Assembly (NCBI GenBank): GCA_946631345.1
Contig: CAMPAA010000046.1
Location: forward strand, 1 to 16,866
DNA: 16,866 bases
Direction: 5' to 3'
DNA from: an uncultured Verrucomicrobiota bacterium
Lineage (GTDB): Bacteria; Verrucomicrobiota; Kiritimatiellia; RFP12; UBA1067
Both the position numbers and the translations under genes were made by a program. The notes under the pieces were generated by a model. That model saw only the letters and a program-made list of their open reading frames with translations, was not told where the DNA came from and ran no database searches. Shown here piece by piece: positions 1-7,910 of this stretch. Each line of letters begins with the position of its first letter. Position 1 is the stretch's first letter.

Positions 1-1227
1 CGCGACCACGCACGGAACGCCGCCGGCGGGAAGCCCAAGCCTGCGCGCGACCGCCGTAGCCACGGCGGTGTGGGGGTCGAGCACATATCCGCACGCCTCG
101 CGCATCCTGCGCATCTCGGCCTCCGTCTCCTCGGGCGTGGCCACGCCGCCGGTGAAGTCCTCCATGAGCTTCGCCTTCGCGGTGGCGTTCAGCTCGTAGC
201 GGCCTTTTTCGGCGAAGTCCTTCATGAGGCGAGCCACCTCTTCGCCGTCGCCATCGTTGAGAATCCAAAGCAGACGCTCCACGTTGGACGACCTGCGGAT
301 ATCCATCGAAGGAGAGTTGGTGACCGTGAACCTGTCGCCGGGGTCGTACACGCCAGTCGCCACAAAGCGCGCGAGTACGTCGTTGACGTTGGAGGCGCAG
401 ACGAAACGCCTCACCGGCGCTCCCAGCATCCTGGCGTAGTAGGCGGCGAGGATGTTGCCGAAGTTGCCGGAAGGCACCACCACGTCGAACTCGCCCTTCA
501 GCTGCGCCGCCGCTAGCAGATAGTAGCCTATCTGCGGCACAAGCCGACCCGTGTTTATGGAGTTCGCGGAGGAGAGGAGCGTTCCCGCCCGCTCGGCCTC
601 GGCGCGGAACGCCTCGTCCGCGAAAAGCCGCTTCACCGCCGCCTGCGCATCGTCGAAGTTCCCACGGATGGCTATGGCGTGGACGTTCGCCGCCGTAGGC
701 GTGGTCATCTGGAGCCGCTGTACGCGCGAGGTGCCCACGTTCGGGAACAGCACCGCTATCTCAACGCCTGGCACGCCGGCGAACCCGGCCATCGCAGCAG
801 AGCCGGTGTCGCCGGATGTCGCCGTGAGGATCAGCACCTTGCGGCCTCCGGCCAGCTTTTTCGCAGCAGCAGCCATCAGCACGGGCAGCACGGAGAGCGC
901 AACATCCTTGAACGCGCCGGTAGGCCCGTGAAACAGCTCAAGCACGTGAAATCCGTCCGCCTGAACGAGCGGAACCGGATTCCCCGCAGGAAACTTGGAA
1001 AGGAGGTTGGCTATCGCAGCCTCCCTCACGTCCTCCGGGATATCGTCGAAGACCGCGCCGAGCGCGAGGCGTTCGGCGTCCGCAAGGCTGCCGATGCCCT
1101 GAATGGAAGCCGCGTCGAGGCGGTTCACCGACTTCGGCACGTAGAGCCCTCCGTCCGGGGCGAGCCCCCGCAGGACGGTGTAGAGCGAATCGACATCGGC
1201 GTTTGAACGTGTGCTGCTGAATCTCAT
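1..1227 (-). CDS. thrC: Threonine synthase, 3' end cut by window edge
   Basis: PLP-dependent enzyme that converts O-phosphohomoserine to threonine, the last step of threonine synthesis, in the cytoplasm. 409 codons are visible and the frame is still open at position 1, so the C-terminus lies outside the window; the E. coli enzyme is about 428 aa, so probably little is missing. The PLP-binding lysine is K107 in the motif HGPTGAFKD. Further family motifs are SGDTG (about 138-142), SANSINTGR (about 220-228) and PSGNFGN (about 252-258), which contacts the cofactor phosphate. The start ATG at 1225-1227 has an AAGGA ribosome site 8 nt upstream. It is the last visible gene of a minus-strand run, 52 bp after lpxD. 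No frameshift is seen. The call is secure. Confidence 0.95.
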   Translation of the reverse strand, partial: MRFSSTRSNADVDSLYTVLRGLAPDGGLYVPKSVNRLDAASIQGIGSLADAERLALGAVFDDIPEDVREAAIANLLSKFPAGNPVPLVQADGFHVLELFHGPTGAFKDVALSVLPVLMAAAAKKLAGGRKVLILTATSGDTGSAAMAGFAGVPGVEIAVLFPNVGTSRVQRLQMTTPTAANVHAIAIRGNFDDAQAAVKRLFADEAFRAEAERAGTLLSSANSINTGRLVPQIGYYLLAAAQLKGEFDVVVPSGNFGNILAAYYARMLGAPVRRFVCASNVNDVLARFVATGVYDPGDRFTVTNSPSMDIRRSSNVERLLWILNDGDGEEVARLMKDFAEKGRYELNATAKAKLMEDFTGGVATPEETEAEMRRMREACGYVLDPHTAVATAVARRLGLPAGGVPCVVA

Positions 1228-1279
1228 CTTGTATATCCTTGGTTTGGACGCGTATTTTACCACAGTCGAGGTTGGTCAA

Positions 1280-2323
1280 CTAAGCGCCTTTTCCATTTAG
1301 CTTTTCTATCTCCGCCTTGAGCGCCTTGATCTCGGCCTTGAGCTTGGCGACCATCTTCGGCGCGAGCGTGATGGCGGCAAGATCCTTCATGCTCATCGCC
1401 GGCGCGCCTATCACATACTTGAGGCTGCCGTCGAGCGACTGCGGCACGCCCGCCTGCGGCCCCACCTGCACGCCGTCCGCGATCTTGATGTGGCCGGAGA
1501 TTCCGGCCTGCGCCCAGATGAGGCAGCCGTAGCCGATCTCTGTCGAACCCGCCACGCCGCTCTGCGCGATCAGCCCGGAGTAGCCCTTCACCTTCACGTT
1601 GTGGCCGATCTGCACGAGGTTGTCGATCTTGGTCATCGGGCCGATGTAGGTGCGACCGATGCGGGCGCGGTCGATAGTGGTGTTAGAGCCGATCTCCACG
1701 CCGTCGCCGATCTCCACGATGCCGAGCTGCGGTATCTTCTCGATGTACACGCTGCCGTCCTCGCGTCGCCCGTTGTTGAAGCCGTAGCCGTCGCCGCCAA
1801 GCCTCACGCCGCAGTGGAAGATGCAGTCGGCCCCGACCTTCGTCCCCTCGCGCAGGGTGACCTGCGGATAGATGTGGGTGCGCGCGCCGATGGTGCATCC
1901 CTCGCCAATCCAAACCTGAGCCTCGATCACTGCGCCGTCGCCCAGCACCGTACCCTTCTCGACCACAGTGTACGGCCCGATGTGGACGCCCTCGCCAACC
2001 TTCACGGATGGATCGACGATTGCGGTGGGATGCACGCCCGGCGCGCGCGCCGGCTCCGGCGGCGCGAATATCCTGGCCGCCGCCATGCATGCGTGGTTCG
2101 GGTCGGCCACGCGGATGATGGCGCATGGCGCGCCCCGGTCCCAGTCAGGCGGCAGAAGAACCGCGCTTGCCTTCGTCGCCTGCACGAGCTGAACGTGCTT
2201 TGGGTCCTTGCAGAAGCTCAGGTCTCCGGCGCGCGCCTCCTCCAGCCCTCCGCAAGCGACGAGGTCAACGTCCTCGCCTTCGAGCGTGCCGCCAAGTCTC
2301 TCCGCCAGTTCTGATGCCTTCAT
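1280..2323 (-). CDS. lpxD: UDP-3-O-(3-hydroxyacyl)glucosamine N-acyltransferase LpxD
   Basis: Adds the second 3-hydroxyacyl chain, from acyl-ACP, to UDP-3-O-acyl-glucosamine in lipid A synthesis; cytoplasmic. 347 aa, close to the usual LpxD length (E. coli 341). Order: N-terminal uridine-binding domain (about 1-95), left-handed beta-helix of hexapeptide repeats (about 98-305; e.g. IGPYTV, IGEGCTIG, IGDGVEIG), then a C-terminal helix rich in K, A and E (about 315-345), as in known LpxD structures. The likely catalytic histidine is H241 in QIGHNV, matching H239 of E. coli. The GGDGYGF segment at 176-182 is also typical. AAAGGA lies upstream of the ATG. It follows the ETF-QO gene by 29 bp and is not next to lpxA, fabZ or lpxB here, unlike the common lpxD-fabZ-lpxA-lpxB cluster. 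Confidence 0.95.
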   Translation of the reverse strand: MKASELAERLGGTLEGEDVDLVACGGLEEARAGDLSFCKDPKHVQLVQATKASAVLLPPDWDRGAPCAIIRVADPNHACMAAARIFAPPEPARAPGVHPTAIVDPSVKVGEGVHIGPYTVVEKGTVLGDGAVIEAQVWIGEGCTIGARTHIYPQVTLREGTKVGADCIFHCGVRLGGDGYGFNNGRREDGSVYIEKIPQLGIVEIGDGVEIGSNTTIDRARIGRTYIGPMTKIDNLVQIGHNVKVKGYSGLIAQSGVAGSTEIGYGCLIWAQAGISGHIKIADGVQVGPQAGVPQSLDGSLKYVIGAPAMSMKDLAAITLAPKMVAKLKAEIKALKAEIEKLNGKGA

Positions 2324-2352
2324 CGTCTTTCGTCCTTTCCATCAGGATTGTT

Positions 2353-3936
2353 TCACATCCGCGTATAGCGCGGCCCGTCGCCGCCTTGAGGGAACGTCCA
2401 GTCGATGTTCCCCATCGGACACTTTATCCGGCACGTCTTGCAGTGCAGGCAGTTAGAGAAGTCGATCTCGAGCCGGCCATCTTCGAGCCGGTACACCTCC
2501 GCCGGACAGAACCGCGTACATGGCGCACCGAAGCGTCTGCGGCATTCTTCGCAGCGGGCGCCGTCGCGTATCTTCAGGTGGCACGGCTGATCCTCCTCGT
2601 GCATGGTGCCGCTCATGAACACGTCCGTAAGGCGATCTGGCATCGCCGGCCCCGCCTCGAACGCAACCGGCGCAGGCGGCCTGAACCCGTCGCTCATCGC
2701 CGCCGCATCCCCCTCCTCAAGGCCGGGAACACGGAAGCATGGCAACATTCCGCGGGTGAGCCATGCGAGCCCCGCCGCCGCCACGCCGAAAGGCAGACCA
2801 TAGTGGAAGCTGGCGCGCACGTTGCGCACGCGCTTCATCTCGCGCCATCCAGGCGTGGCCTTGAGAAGTGACGTGTAGTCCCTGCCGGTGAGTATGCTCT
2901 CGGCTGCGGCCATCCCGCTCTGGATTGCTATGTGGACACCCTTTATGCGCAGCGAATCGAGGAGCCCCGCGCCGTCGCCGACTATCAGGACGCCAAGCGC
3001 CTGCACCTGCGGAACGGAGTAGAACCCGCCCTCCGGGATCACCTTAGCGCCGTATGCGACCGTTTTGCCGCCCGCGAAATGGCGCTTGACCGCATCCGCG
3101 CTCTTGAATTGGCGGAACAGGTCGAACGGGTCGATCTCCGGCCGCGTGTAGTCGAGGGCGTAGGCGTATCCCACCATCACCTGCGTCTCTGACACGTGGT
3201 ACACGAACCCGCCGCCGTAGGTCATGAAGTCGCTCGGCCAGCCGAACGTGTGCATCACCTCGCCCGCCTTCTGTGTGCCAGCAGGCACTTCGATGAGCTC
3301 CTTGATGGCAAGGGCGTAAGTCTGCGGGCGACGCCCCTGCATCCCCCGCGCGGCGATCAGCCGTTCCGTGAGAATGCCGCAGCCGCCCTCGGCGAGCACA
3401 ACGGTCTTCGCGCGCACCTCCTCACCCGCGAGGTAGTTCGGCTTCTTTGCGCCGGTCTTGTCCAGCCCCTTCTCGCCCGTGCGCGCGCCGACCACCACGC
3501 CATCCCTCTCGATCAGCTCGGTCACGGCGTAGCCGGTGTATATCTCCACGCCTTCCTTCTCGGCGATGCCGCCGAGATACTGCACAACCTTCGTGAGCGA
3601 CGCGACGGGATATCCCATCGAACTCATCATAGGCGGCACCCACGGCACCCTCACGGACCATCCACGGCACAGCAGCGTGCGGAAGCTCTCCTTCACTACA
3701 TGCGCCTCTACGGGCAACTTTGCGATCTCCTCTTCCGTCAGCAGGCCCTTGAACCCGGATGGGTCGATGATCGCGCCAGAAAGCACATGGGAACCCACGC
3801 GCCGCCCTTTGTCCAGCACCATCACGCGCAAGGCCGCGGCACCGTCTCCGCGCGCCCGCGCCCCGCGCTTCAGCGCTATGGCGGTGGCGAGCCCGGCCGG
3901 CCCCGCTCCGACGATAAGAACGTCCGTTTCAATCAT
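2353..3936 (-). CDS. Electron transfer flavoprotein-quinone oxidoreductase (ETF-QO/FixC-FixX type)
   Basis: Membrane-associated FAD and 4Fe-4S enzyme that passes electrons from reduced ETF to the quinone pool. 527 aa. The N-terminal FAD-binding motif is VGAGPAG (9-15). The C-terminal ferredoxin-like end contains FCPAEVY (about 476-482), NCLHCKTC (495-502) and the terminal GGDGPxYxxM signature of the family. Cluster ligand candidates are C477, C496, C499 and C502. Extra cysteines occur at C462, C465, C473 and C506; C506 stands where animal ETF-QO has Asp (IKDP). A similar cysteine-rich variant is known to me from other bacteria, but I cannot verify its distribution. The start has GGAGG about 10 nt upstream; the segment CTCC-GTTTT-GGAG could fold and partly hide that site. 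No etfAB genes are in the window. It lies 28 bp after the U32 gene. Confidence 0.92.
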   Translation of the reverse strand: MIETDVLIVGAGPAGLATAIALKRGARARGDGAAALRVMVLDKGRRVGSHVLSGAIIDPSGFKGLLTEEEIAKLPVEAHVVKESFRTLLCRGWSVRVPWVPPMMSSMGYPVASLTKVVQYLGGIAEKEGVEIYTGYAVTELIERDGVVVGARTGEKGLDKTGAKKPNYLAGEEVRAKTVVLAEGGCGILTERLIAARGMQGRRPQTYALAIKELIEVPAGTQKAGEVMHTFGWPSDFMTYGGGFVYHVSETQVMVGYAYALDYTRPEIDPFDLFRQFKSADAVKRHFAGGKTVAYGAKVIPEGGFYSVPQVQALGVLIVGDGAGLLDSLRIKGVHIAIQSGMAAAESILTGRDYTSLLKATPGWREMKRVRNVRASFHYGLPFGVAAAGLAWLTRGMLPCFRVPGLEEGDAAAMSDGFRPPAPVAFEAGPAMPDRLTDVFMSGTMHEEDQPCHLKIRDGARCEECRRRFGAPCTRFCPAEVYRLEDGRLEIDFSNCLHCKTCRIKCPMGNIDWTFPQGGDGPRYTRM

Positions 3937-3964
3937 GTGCAGTCATCCTCCAAAACGGAGCGAA

Positions 3965-6250
3965 TTATACCAAAAATCCCTCTCCCTGCCGCGCCGGAAC
4001 CTCAACCGGATCCCAGCTGAGGTCAACACGGCGCATGGCGTTCTCCGGGGCGGCGAACGTACGCGGCGAAAGGCGCGTGGTGACCCAAAGGCCGTCGAGC
4101 AGAAACGCCGTGAACTCGCCGCCTGTCGCATCGGCAAGGCGGGATGGGTCGGCTGCGGCAGGGCGCGTCACGCTGATGAAAAGCGGAGTGGACTGCTGCA
4201 CGAGATGCTCGGCCGGAATGCAATGCCCCACCCTTTCCGACGCCATGCCATCCTCCGGCGAGAGCACGCAGCGCTTCACGCCAAGCTCCGCAAGCGCCTC
4301 CTCCGAAACGCTGTTGAAGGCATATAGCGACCAGTCCGCGGTGAGGTCGTCAACACCGAGGGACTTGAGCATCCTCACGCCCGCAAGGTCCGCCGCCTCC
4401 CACCTGCGGTAACCTGCGCGAAGCAGGGTCTTCACTCGCCCGCGCAGGCGGTTGTAGCCTTCTTCGCGGGTGAACACGGGTAGCGCCAACCGCGTCTCGG
4501 CACCGAATCTGGAGGGCAGCTCGCCTTCATGCCCGATGGCGACAACTACCTCGTCCCACTCGCCGGGCGGCGGCGTCTGGTCCAGACGGATCTTGGCCAC
4601 CCGCCTCAGCGCAGACCAGGTCGGCTCCAATCTGCCGACCTCATCCAGGCCGCCGACGACGGTCTCCACCTTTTCCCTGCGGCGTCTTGCTTTGGCGTCT
4701 TCAAGTCTGGCGACAAGGCGGCGGCGCAGCTCGTTCAATGCGGATGCCGGAGCAAACAGGCCTTCGGGATCGTCAACCGTGAGCGAACCGAGCGACCAGC
4801 CTGTCCCTCCGAGCTTCGCAAAGCATTTCCGCACAGCCTCTTCCGTGCGCTCGGGATGATTCGCCTTCTGGACACCATCCAGCGGGATGCTCTCCGTTTC
4901 GCCGCCCGCGAGCGCCGTCACTCCCTCCGGAGATATGCGCACGGCAACATCAAGCCGACTCGCGCCTGGATAGTCTGCGGCGCGGAAAGACGGTGCGGGG
5001 AATCGGCGCTTCACGGCATTCGACATCGCGCAGCGCACCTCGATCTGCGCGGCGCTCCCGCCCCCCTCCTGCTGAAGCATCGCGGAGAGCGCCTCGGCCA
5101 GCGCAGGATCCGAAACCTCCACCTCCACGTCGCTTCCGGCCTTTACCGTGAAAACAGGCGTGCGGGATATAGCCAAGCGCATTTCGCCTATCCCCATTCC
5201 GAGAGGGCGGCCTCCCTCCGCCGGCGCGCGGCCTGCGGACGCAAACTGAAGTCCATCATGCTTCTCCAGCGCACGGGTCGTGTGGAAACGGAGCCAGATG
5301 CGCCCGTCGCGGTCCTTGGTGAGCCGCTTGACCGTGCCGACTGGCGTGCCCTGATGGCCGAGGTTCACGGGGTCGATCACGCTTTCGGCGCTCTGCCGCC
5401 ACCCGTCCGCGTAAAGGTGCGTGGTCGCGCGTGAGAACACGCTCTCAAGGTCTTCGCGCGAAGTCTGCGGCGGCACTCCGTCAAGCAGTTCGCGGTAGCG
5501 CTTCACCACCGAAGCGACGTAGAGCGCGGACTTCATGCGCCCCTCGATCTTCAGCGACGCCACCCCCGCCTCGCACAGTGCGTCAAGCCGGTCGTCGAGC
5601 CGCAGATCCTTCATGGAGAACGGCAGCGCACGCCGCCCATCCGCATCCGTGTAGGCGAGGCGGCAGCAGTATGCGCAGCGTCCGCGGTTCCCGCTCCGGC
5701 GCTTCTCCATGGCAGAAAAGAGGCATAGCCCTGACAGCGAGTAGCAGAGCGCCCCATGCACAAACACCTCAATCTCGCATCCGCACCGCCGCGCGATCGA
5801 CCGTATGTCGGCGATAGGCAGTTCACGGGCGAGCACAACGCGCCTGAACCCCAGCTCCTTCAGGGCAAGCACGCCCTCAAGGTTGTGCGCGACCAGCTGC
5901 GTGGAGGCATGAAGGGCGAGCGACGGAAACCATTTCCTCACGATCCGTGCGACGCCGAGATCCTGAACTATCAGCGCGTCCGGGGCGAGCTCCTCGAGCA
6001 TCGCCAGCCTTTCGACCGCCTCCGGAAGCTCGGCGTCGGAGAGCAGAGTGTTGAACGTCACGTACACCTTGCGCCCCTTCGCGCGGGCGACAGCGATGAG
6101 ATCGGCCGCCTCGGCAGGGGAGAAGTTCACGGCCTGCGCCCGCGCAGAGAACGCGTCCAGGCCGAGATACACGGCGTCGGCGCCGGCATCGAACGCGGCC
6201 AGCGCCGTATCGAACGCCCCAGCCGGCGCCAGCAGTTCCACATCCGCCAT
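3965..6250 (-). CDS. U32 family protein, RlhA-like (U32 core plus DUF3656-type C-terminus)
   Basis: 761 aa. The N-terminal U32 core starts MADVELLAPAG and has the AVYLG segment. A cysteine-containing signature runs from HGALCYSLSGLC to GNRGRCAYCC (about 165-196; C169, C176, C192, C195/C196), followed by SLKIEGRMKS (232-241). Members of this family were named peptidases, but characterised relatives modify RNA: E. coli RlhA (about 650 aa) is needed for 5-hydroxycytidine at C2501 of 23S rRNA. The long C-terminal part (about 300-761) fits the DUF3656-type architecture. I infer an RNA-modification role and do not claim protease activity. The ATG follows the TGA of the upstream GH109-like gene by one base (TGA-C-ATG) and has no good ribosome site, so translation is probably coupled to that gene. 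Confidence 0.85.
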   Translation of the reverse strand: MADVELLAPAGAFDTALAAFDAGADAVYLGLDAFSARAQAVNFSPAEAADLIAVARAKGRKVYVTFNTLLSDAELPEAVERLAMLEELAPDALIVQDLGVARIVRKWFPSLALHASTQLVAHNLEGVLALKELGFRRVVLARELPIADIRSIARRCGCEIEVFVHGALCYSLSGLCLFSAMEKRRSGNRGRCAYCCRLAYTDADGRRALPFSMKDLRLDDRLDALCEAGVASLKIEGRMKSALYVASVVKRYRELLDGVPPQTSREDLESVFSRATTHLYADGWRQSAESVIDPVNLGHQGTPVGTVKRLTKDRDGRIWLRFHTTRALEKHDGLQFASAGRAPAEGGRPLGMGIGEMRLAISRTPVFTVKAGSDVEVEVSDPALAEALSAMLQQEGGGSAAQIEVRCAMSNAVKRRFPAPSFRAADYPGASRLDVAVRISPEGVTALAGGETESIPLDGVQKANHPERTEEAVRKCFAKLGGTGWSLGSLTVDDPEGLFAPASALNELRRRLVARLEDAKARRRREKVETVVGGLDEVGRLEPTWSALRRVAKIRLDQTPPPGEWDEVVVAIGHEGELPSRFGAETRLALPVFTREEGYNRLRGRVKTLLRAGYRRWEAADLAGVRMLKSLGVDDLTADWSLYAFNSVSEEALAELGVKRCVLSPEDGMASERVGHCIPAEHLVQQSTPLFISVTRPAAADPSRLADATGGEFTAFLLDGLWVTTRLSPRTFAAPENAMRRVDLSWDPVEVPARQGEGFLV

Positions 6251-6254
6251 GTCA
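6248..6254 (-). promoter_or_regulatory. Translational coupling junction TGACATG
   Basis: The stop codon of the GH109-like gene (6252-6254) and the start codon of the U32 gene (6248-6250) are separated by a single base. The nearest purine-rich stretch on the minus strand is more than 12 nt away from the start, so the U32 gene most likely depends on ribosomes finishing the upstream gene. The junction is seen directly; the coupling is inferred. Confidence 0.65.
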
Positions 6255-7736
6255 GATGTTCAGCGCCGCCTTGTCCTTCTTCACGTCATCGACGCCGAGG
6301 TCGCCCATCTTCGAGAGATCGACCGTCTCGATGCCGAGAGGAAGCTGGGTTTTCCACGCGCCCTTCGTGAAGTCGGGGAAGTCCATAGAATTGGAGCGGT
6401 TGCGCACCGAGCGCTCGGAAAGCTCGCCGATGCAGCACGACGATGCGAGGTCGTACACGTTCGTGTCGAGCGGGATGCCGTTCTGCAGGCAGTAGGCCCA
6501 GCGAAGATCCATCAGGAAGTCCATGCCGCCATGTCCGCCGACCTTCTTCGCGATCTCTCCCGCCTGCTTCCAGTAGGGGTGCTTGTACTTCTCGCGCAGC
6601 TCCTTCTGCTTGGCTTCCGGGAAGTACCCGTGCAGCCCCGCGCCCGGCTTCTCCTCCCAGCCGAAGCGCACGGGCCACTCGCTCGTGACGGTCTGTTCGC
6701 CGTACTTGAAGTCGCCGCCCGCGAACGCCCCCTTCGTGCCGGTGATCTTGTTTATGCGGGAGTACGGACGCGGCGAGGATACGTCATGCTGGATCATGAT
6801 CGAGCGCCCCTTGACGGTCTTGACGAGCGTTGTGTTCATGTCGCCCATCTGCACCTTGTGGTCGTGGTGCCAGTCTCCGGCCGGGTAGTGCGCCTTGCCG
6901 TAAGCCTCGAAGTTGTACTGATCCGATTCGAGCGACACGAGGTAGTCGAAGCGGTCGCCACGGTTGATGCCCATGTACTCCATGAGCGGGATGAGGCCGT
7001 GGGTGACGTACTGGTTGCCCTTGTGCACCGTGTTCCAGCGCAGGCGCCAGTGGTTCCAGTACGCGTACTTGTCCTTGCTGAGGTCGTTGTAGTTGTGCAC
7101 CCGCAGGTCGTGGATGTACGCGCCCTCGCCATGCACGAGATCGCCCAGGAGGCCGAGTCTGCAGAGGTTGAGCGCAAGCATCTCGGCCTCGCCGTAGCAG
7201 CAGTTCTCGAGCTGCATGCAGTTGAGGCGAAGCTTCTCGGAGGTCTCCACCAGCTCCCAGCACTCCTCGACGGTGAACGCGCTCGGCACCTCGGTGAACG
7301 CATGCTTGCCGCCGCGCATCGCGGCGAGCGCCACAGGCACGTGCAGCTCCCACGGCGTGGTGTTGTAAACGCAGTCGATGCCGTCCCAGTCGCACATCGC
7401 TCGGTACGCCTCTGCGCCGACGAACTCCTTCGCCGCCGGCTTCTTCGCCTTCGCAAGCCATTCCCGCTGAGCGTCCACGCGGTACTGCTCCAGATCGCAA
7501 AGCGCCGCCACCGTCACGCCCGGAATGCTCGCCAGCCTGTGCGCCGCGCCAGCCCCGCGCGATCCAAGGCCGACCACGCCCACGCGGATGTGCTTCAGCG
7601 GCTTGGCGGCGAAGCCGAACATCGACCCGCCCGCGCCGAACCCCGGCCCCTGCTTGGCGCTCATGCACCCCGCTGCCACGGCGGCGGCGCCCATCCAGGC
7701 CGTCCCCTTGAGAAACTCGCGACGATTTGTATCCAT
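6252..7736 (-). CDS. Exported Gfo/Idh/MocA-fold protein, GH109-like (NAD-dependent alpha-N-acetylgalactosaminidase family)
   Basis: 494 aa. N-terminus MDTNRREFLKGTAW is a twin-arginine signal ending in a lipobox-like AAGC at C24, so it is probably exported folded and lipid-anchored. A Rossmann motif VGLGSRG (55-61) binds NAD(P). Segments match my memory of GH109 enzymes closely: TEVPSAFTVEECW (148-160), QLENCCYGE (175-183), YIHDLR (207-212), QYVTHG (242-247), MGINRGDR and GHGGMDF. GH109 enzymes remove terminal alpha-GalNAc by an NAD-dependent redox mechanism; the substrate of this protein is an inference. The start at 7736 is chosen because it has AAGGAAA upstream and gives the signal peptide; an in-frame codon at 7839-7841 lies inside the promoter -35 element. 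It is the first gene of the second operon. Confidence 0.85.
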   Translation of the reverse strand: MDTNRREFLKGTAWMGAAAVAAGCMSAKQGPGFGAGGSMFGFAAKPLKHIRVGVVGLGSRGAGAAHRLASIPGVTVAALCDLEQYRVDAQREWLAKAKKPAAKEFVGAEAYRAMCDWDGIDCVYNTTPWELHVPVALAAMRGGKHAFTEVPSAFTVEECWELVETSEKLRLNCMQLENCCYGEAEMLALNLCRLGLLGDLVHGEGAYIHDLRVHNYNDLSKDKYAYWNHWRLRWNTVHKGNQYVTHGLIPLMEYMGINRGDRFDYLVSLESDQYNFEAYGKAHYPAGDWHHDHKVQMGDMNTTLVKTVKGRSIMIQHDVSSPRPYSRINKITGTKGAFAGGDFKYGEQTVTSEWPVRFGWEEKPGAGLHGYFPEAKQKELREKYKHPYWKQAGEIAKKVGGHGGMDFLMDLRWAYCLQNGIPLDTNVYDLASSCCIGELSERSVRNRSNSMDFPDFTKGAWKTQLPLGIETVDLSKMGDLGVDDVKKDKAALNI

Positions 7737-7740
7737 TGCT

Positions 7741-7747
7741 TTTCCTT
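7741..7747 (-). promoter_or_regulatory. Ribosome binding site deciding the GH109-like start
   Basis: AAGGAAA on the minus strand, 4 nt before the ATG at 7734-7736. Together with the twin-arginine signal it supports this start over the upstream in-frame codon at 7841, which would lie in the promoter. Confidence 0.7.
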
Positions 7748-7812
7748 GTTCCTTCCTGTTTTGTTTTCGCCCTCTCGGATGCCCTCGGAGGCTTTCACCC
7801 ATAACGCGGCAA

Positions 7813-7841
7813 ATGATATCAGAAACCGCCTCCACTTTCAA
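7813..7841 (-). promoter_or_regulatory. Sigma70-type promoter of the GH109-U32-ETFQO-lpxD-thrC operon
   Basis: Minus strand: -35 TTGAAA (7836-7841), a 17-bp spacer, and -10 TATCAT (7813-7818) preceded directly by TGA, an extended -10 (TGn). The predicted transcription start is near 7806, giving a leader of about 70 nt before the ATG at 7736. It lies in the largest gap between genes downstream of the metallophosphoesterase gene. No clear intrinsic terminator precedes it, so some read-through from the upstream operon is possible. Confidence 0.75.
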
Positions 7842-7910
7842 GCCACGCCCCAGGTAGGCTTTGACACCGACCTTCGCCGCCTGATTGCGCCACGGGCAGG
7901 GAAAGGCCGA

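Noticed and set aside
1228..1281. Internal promoter before thrC (TTGACC and TAAAAT on the minus strand)
   Set aside because: The spacer is only 14 bp, too short for a normal sigma70 promoter; I cannot support it.
7737..7841. N-terminal extension of the GH109-like protein starting at 7841
   Set aside because: It begins inside the -35 box and would bury the twin-arginine signal; the ATG at 7736 has a good ribosome site.
7850..7910. Terminator after the metallophosphoesterase gene
   Set aside because: Only a weak imperfect stem (CGGCCTT with AAGGTCG) is present and no T-run follows.
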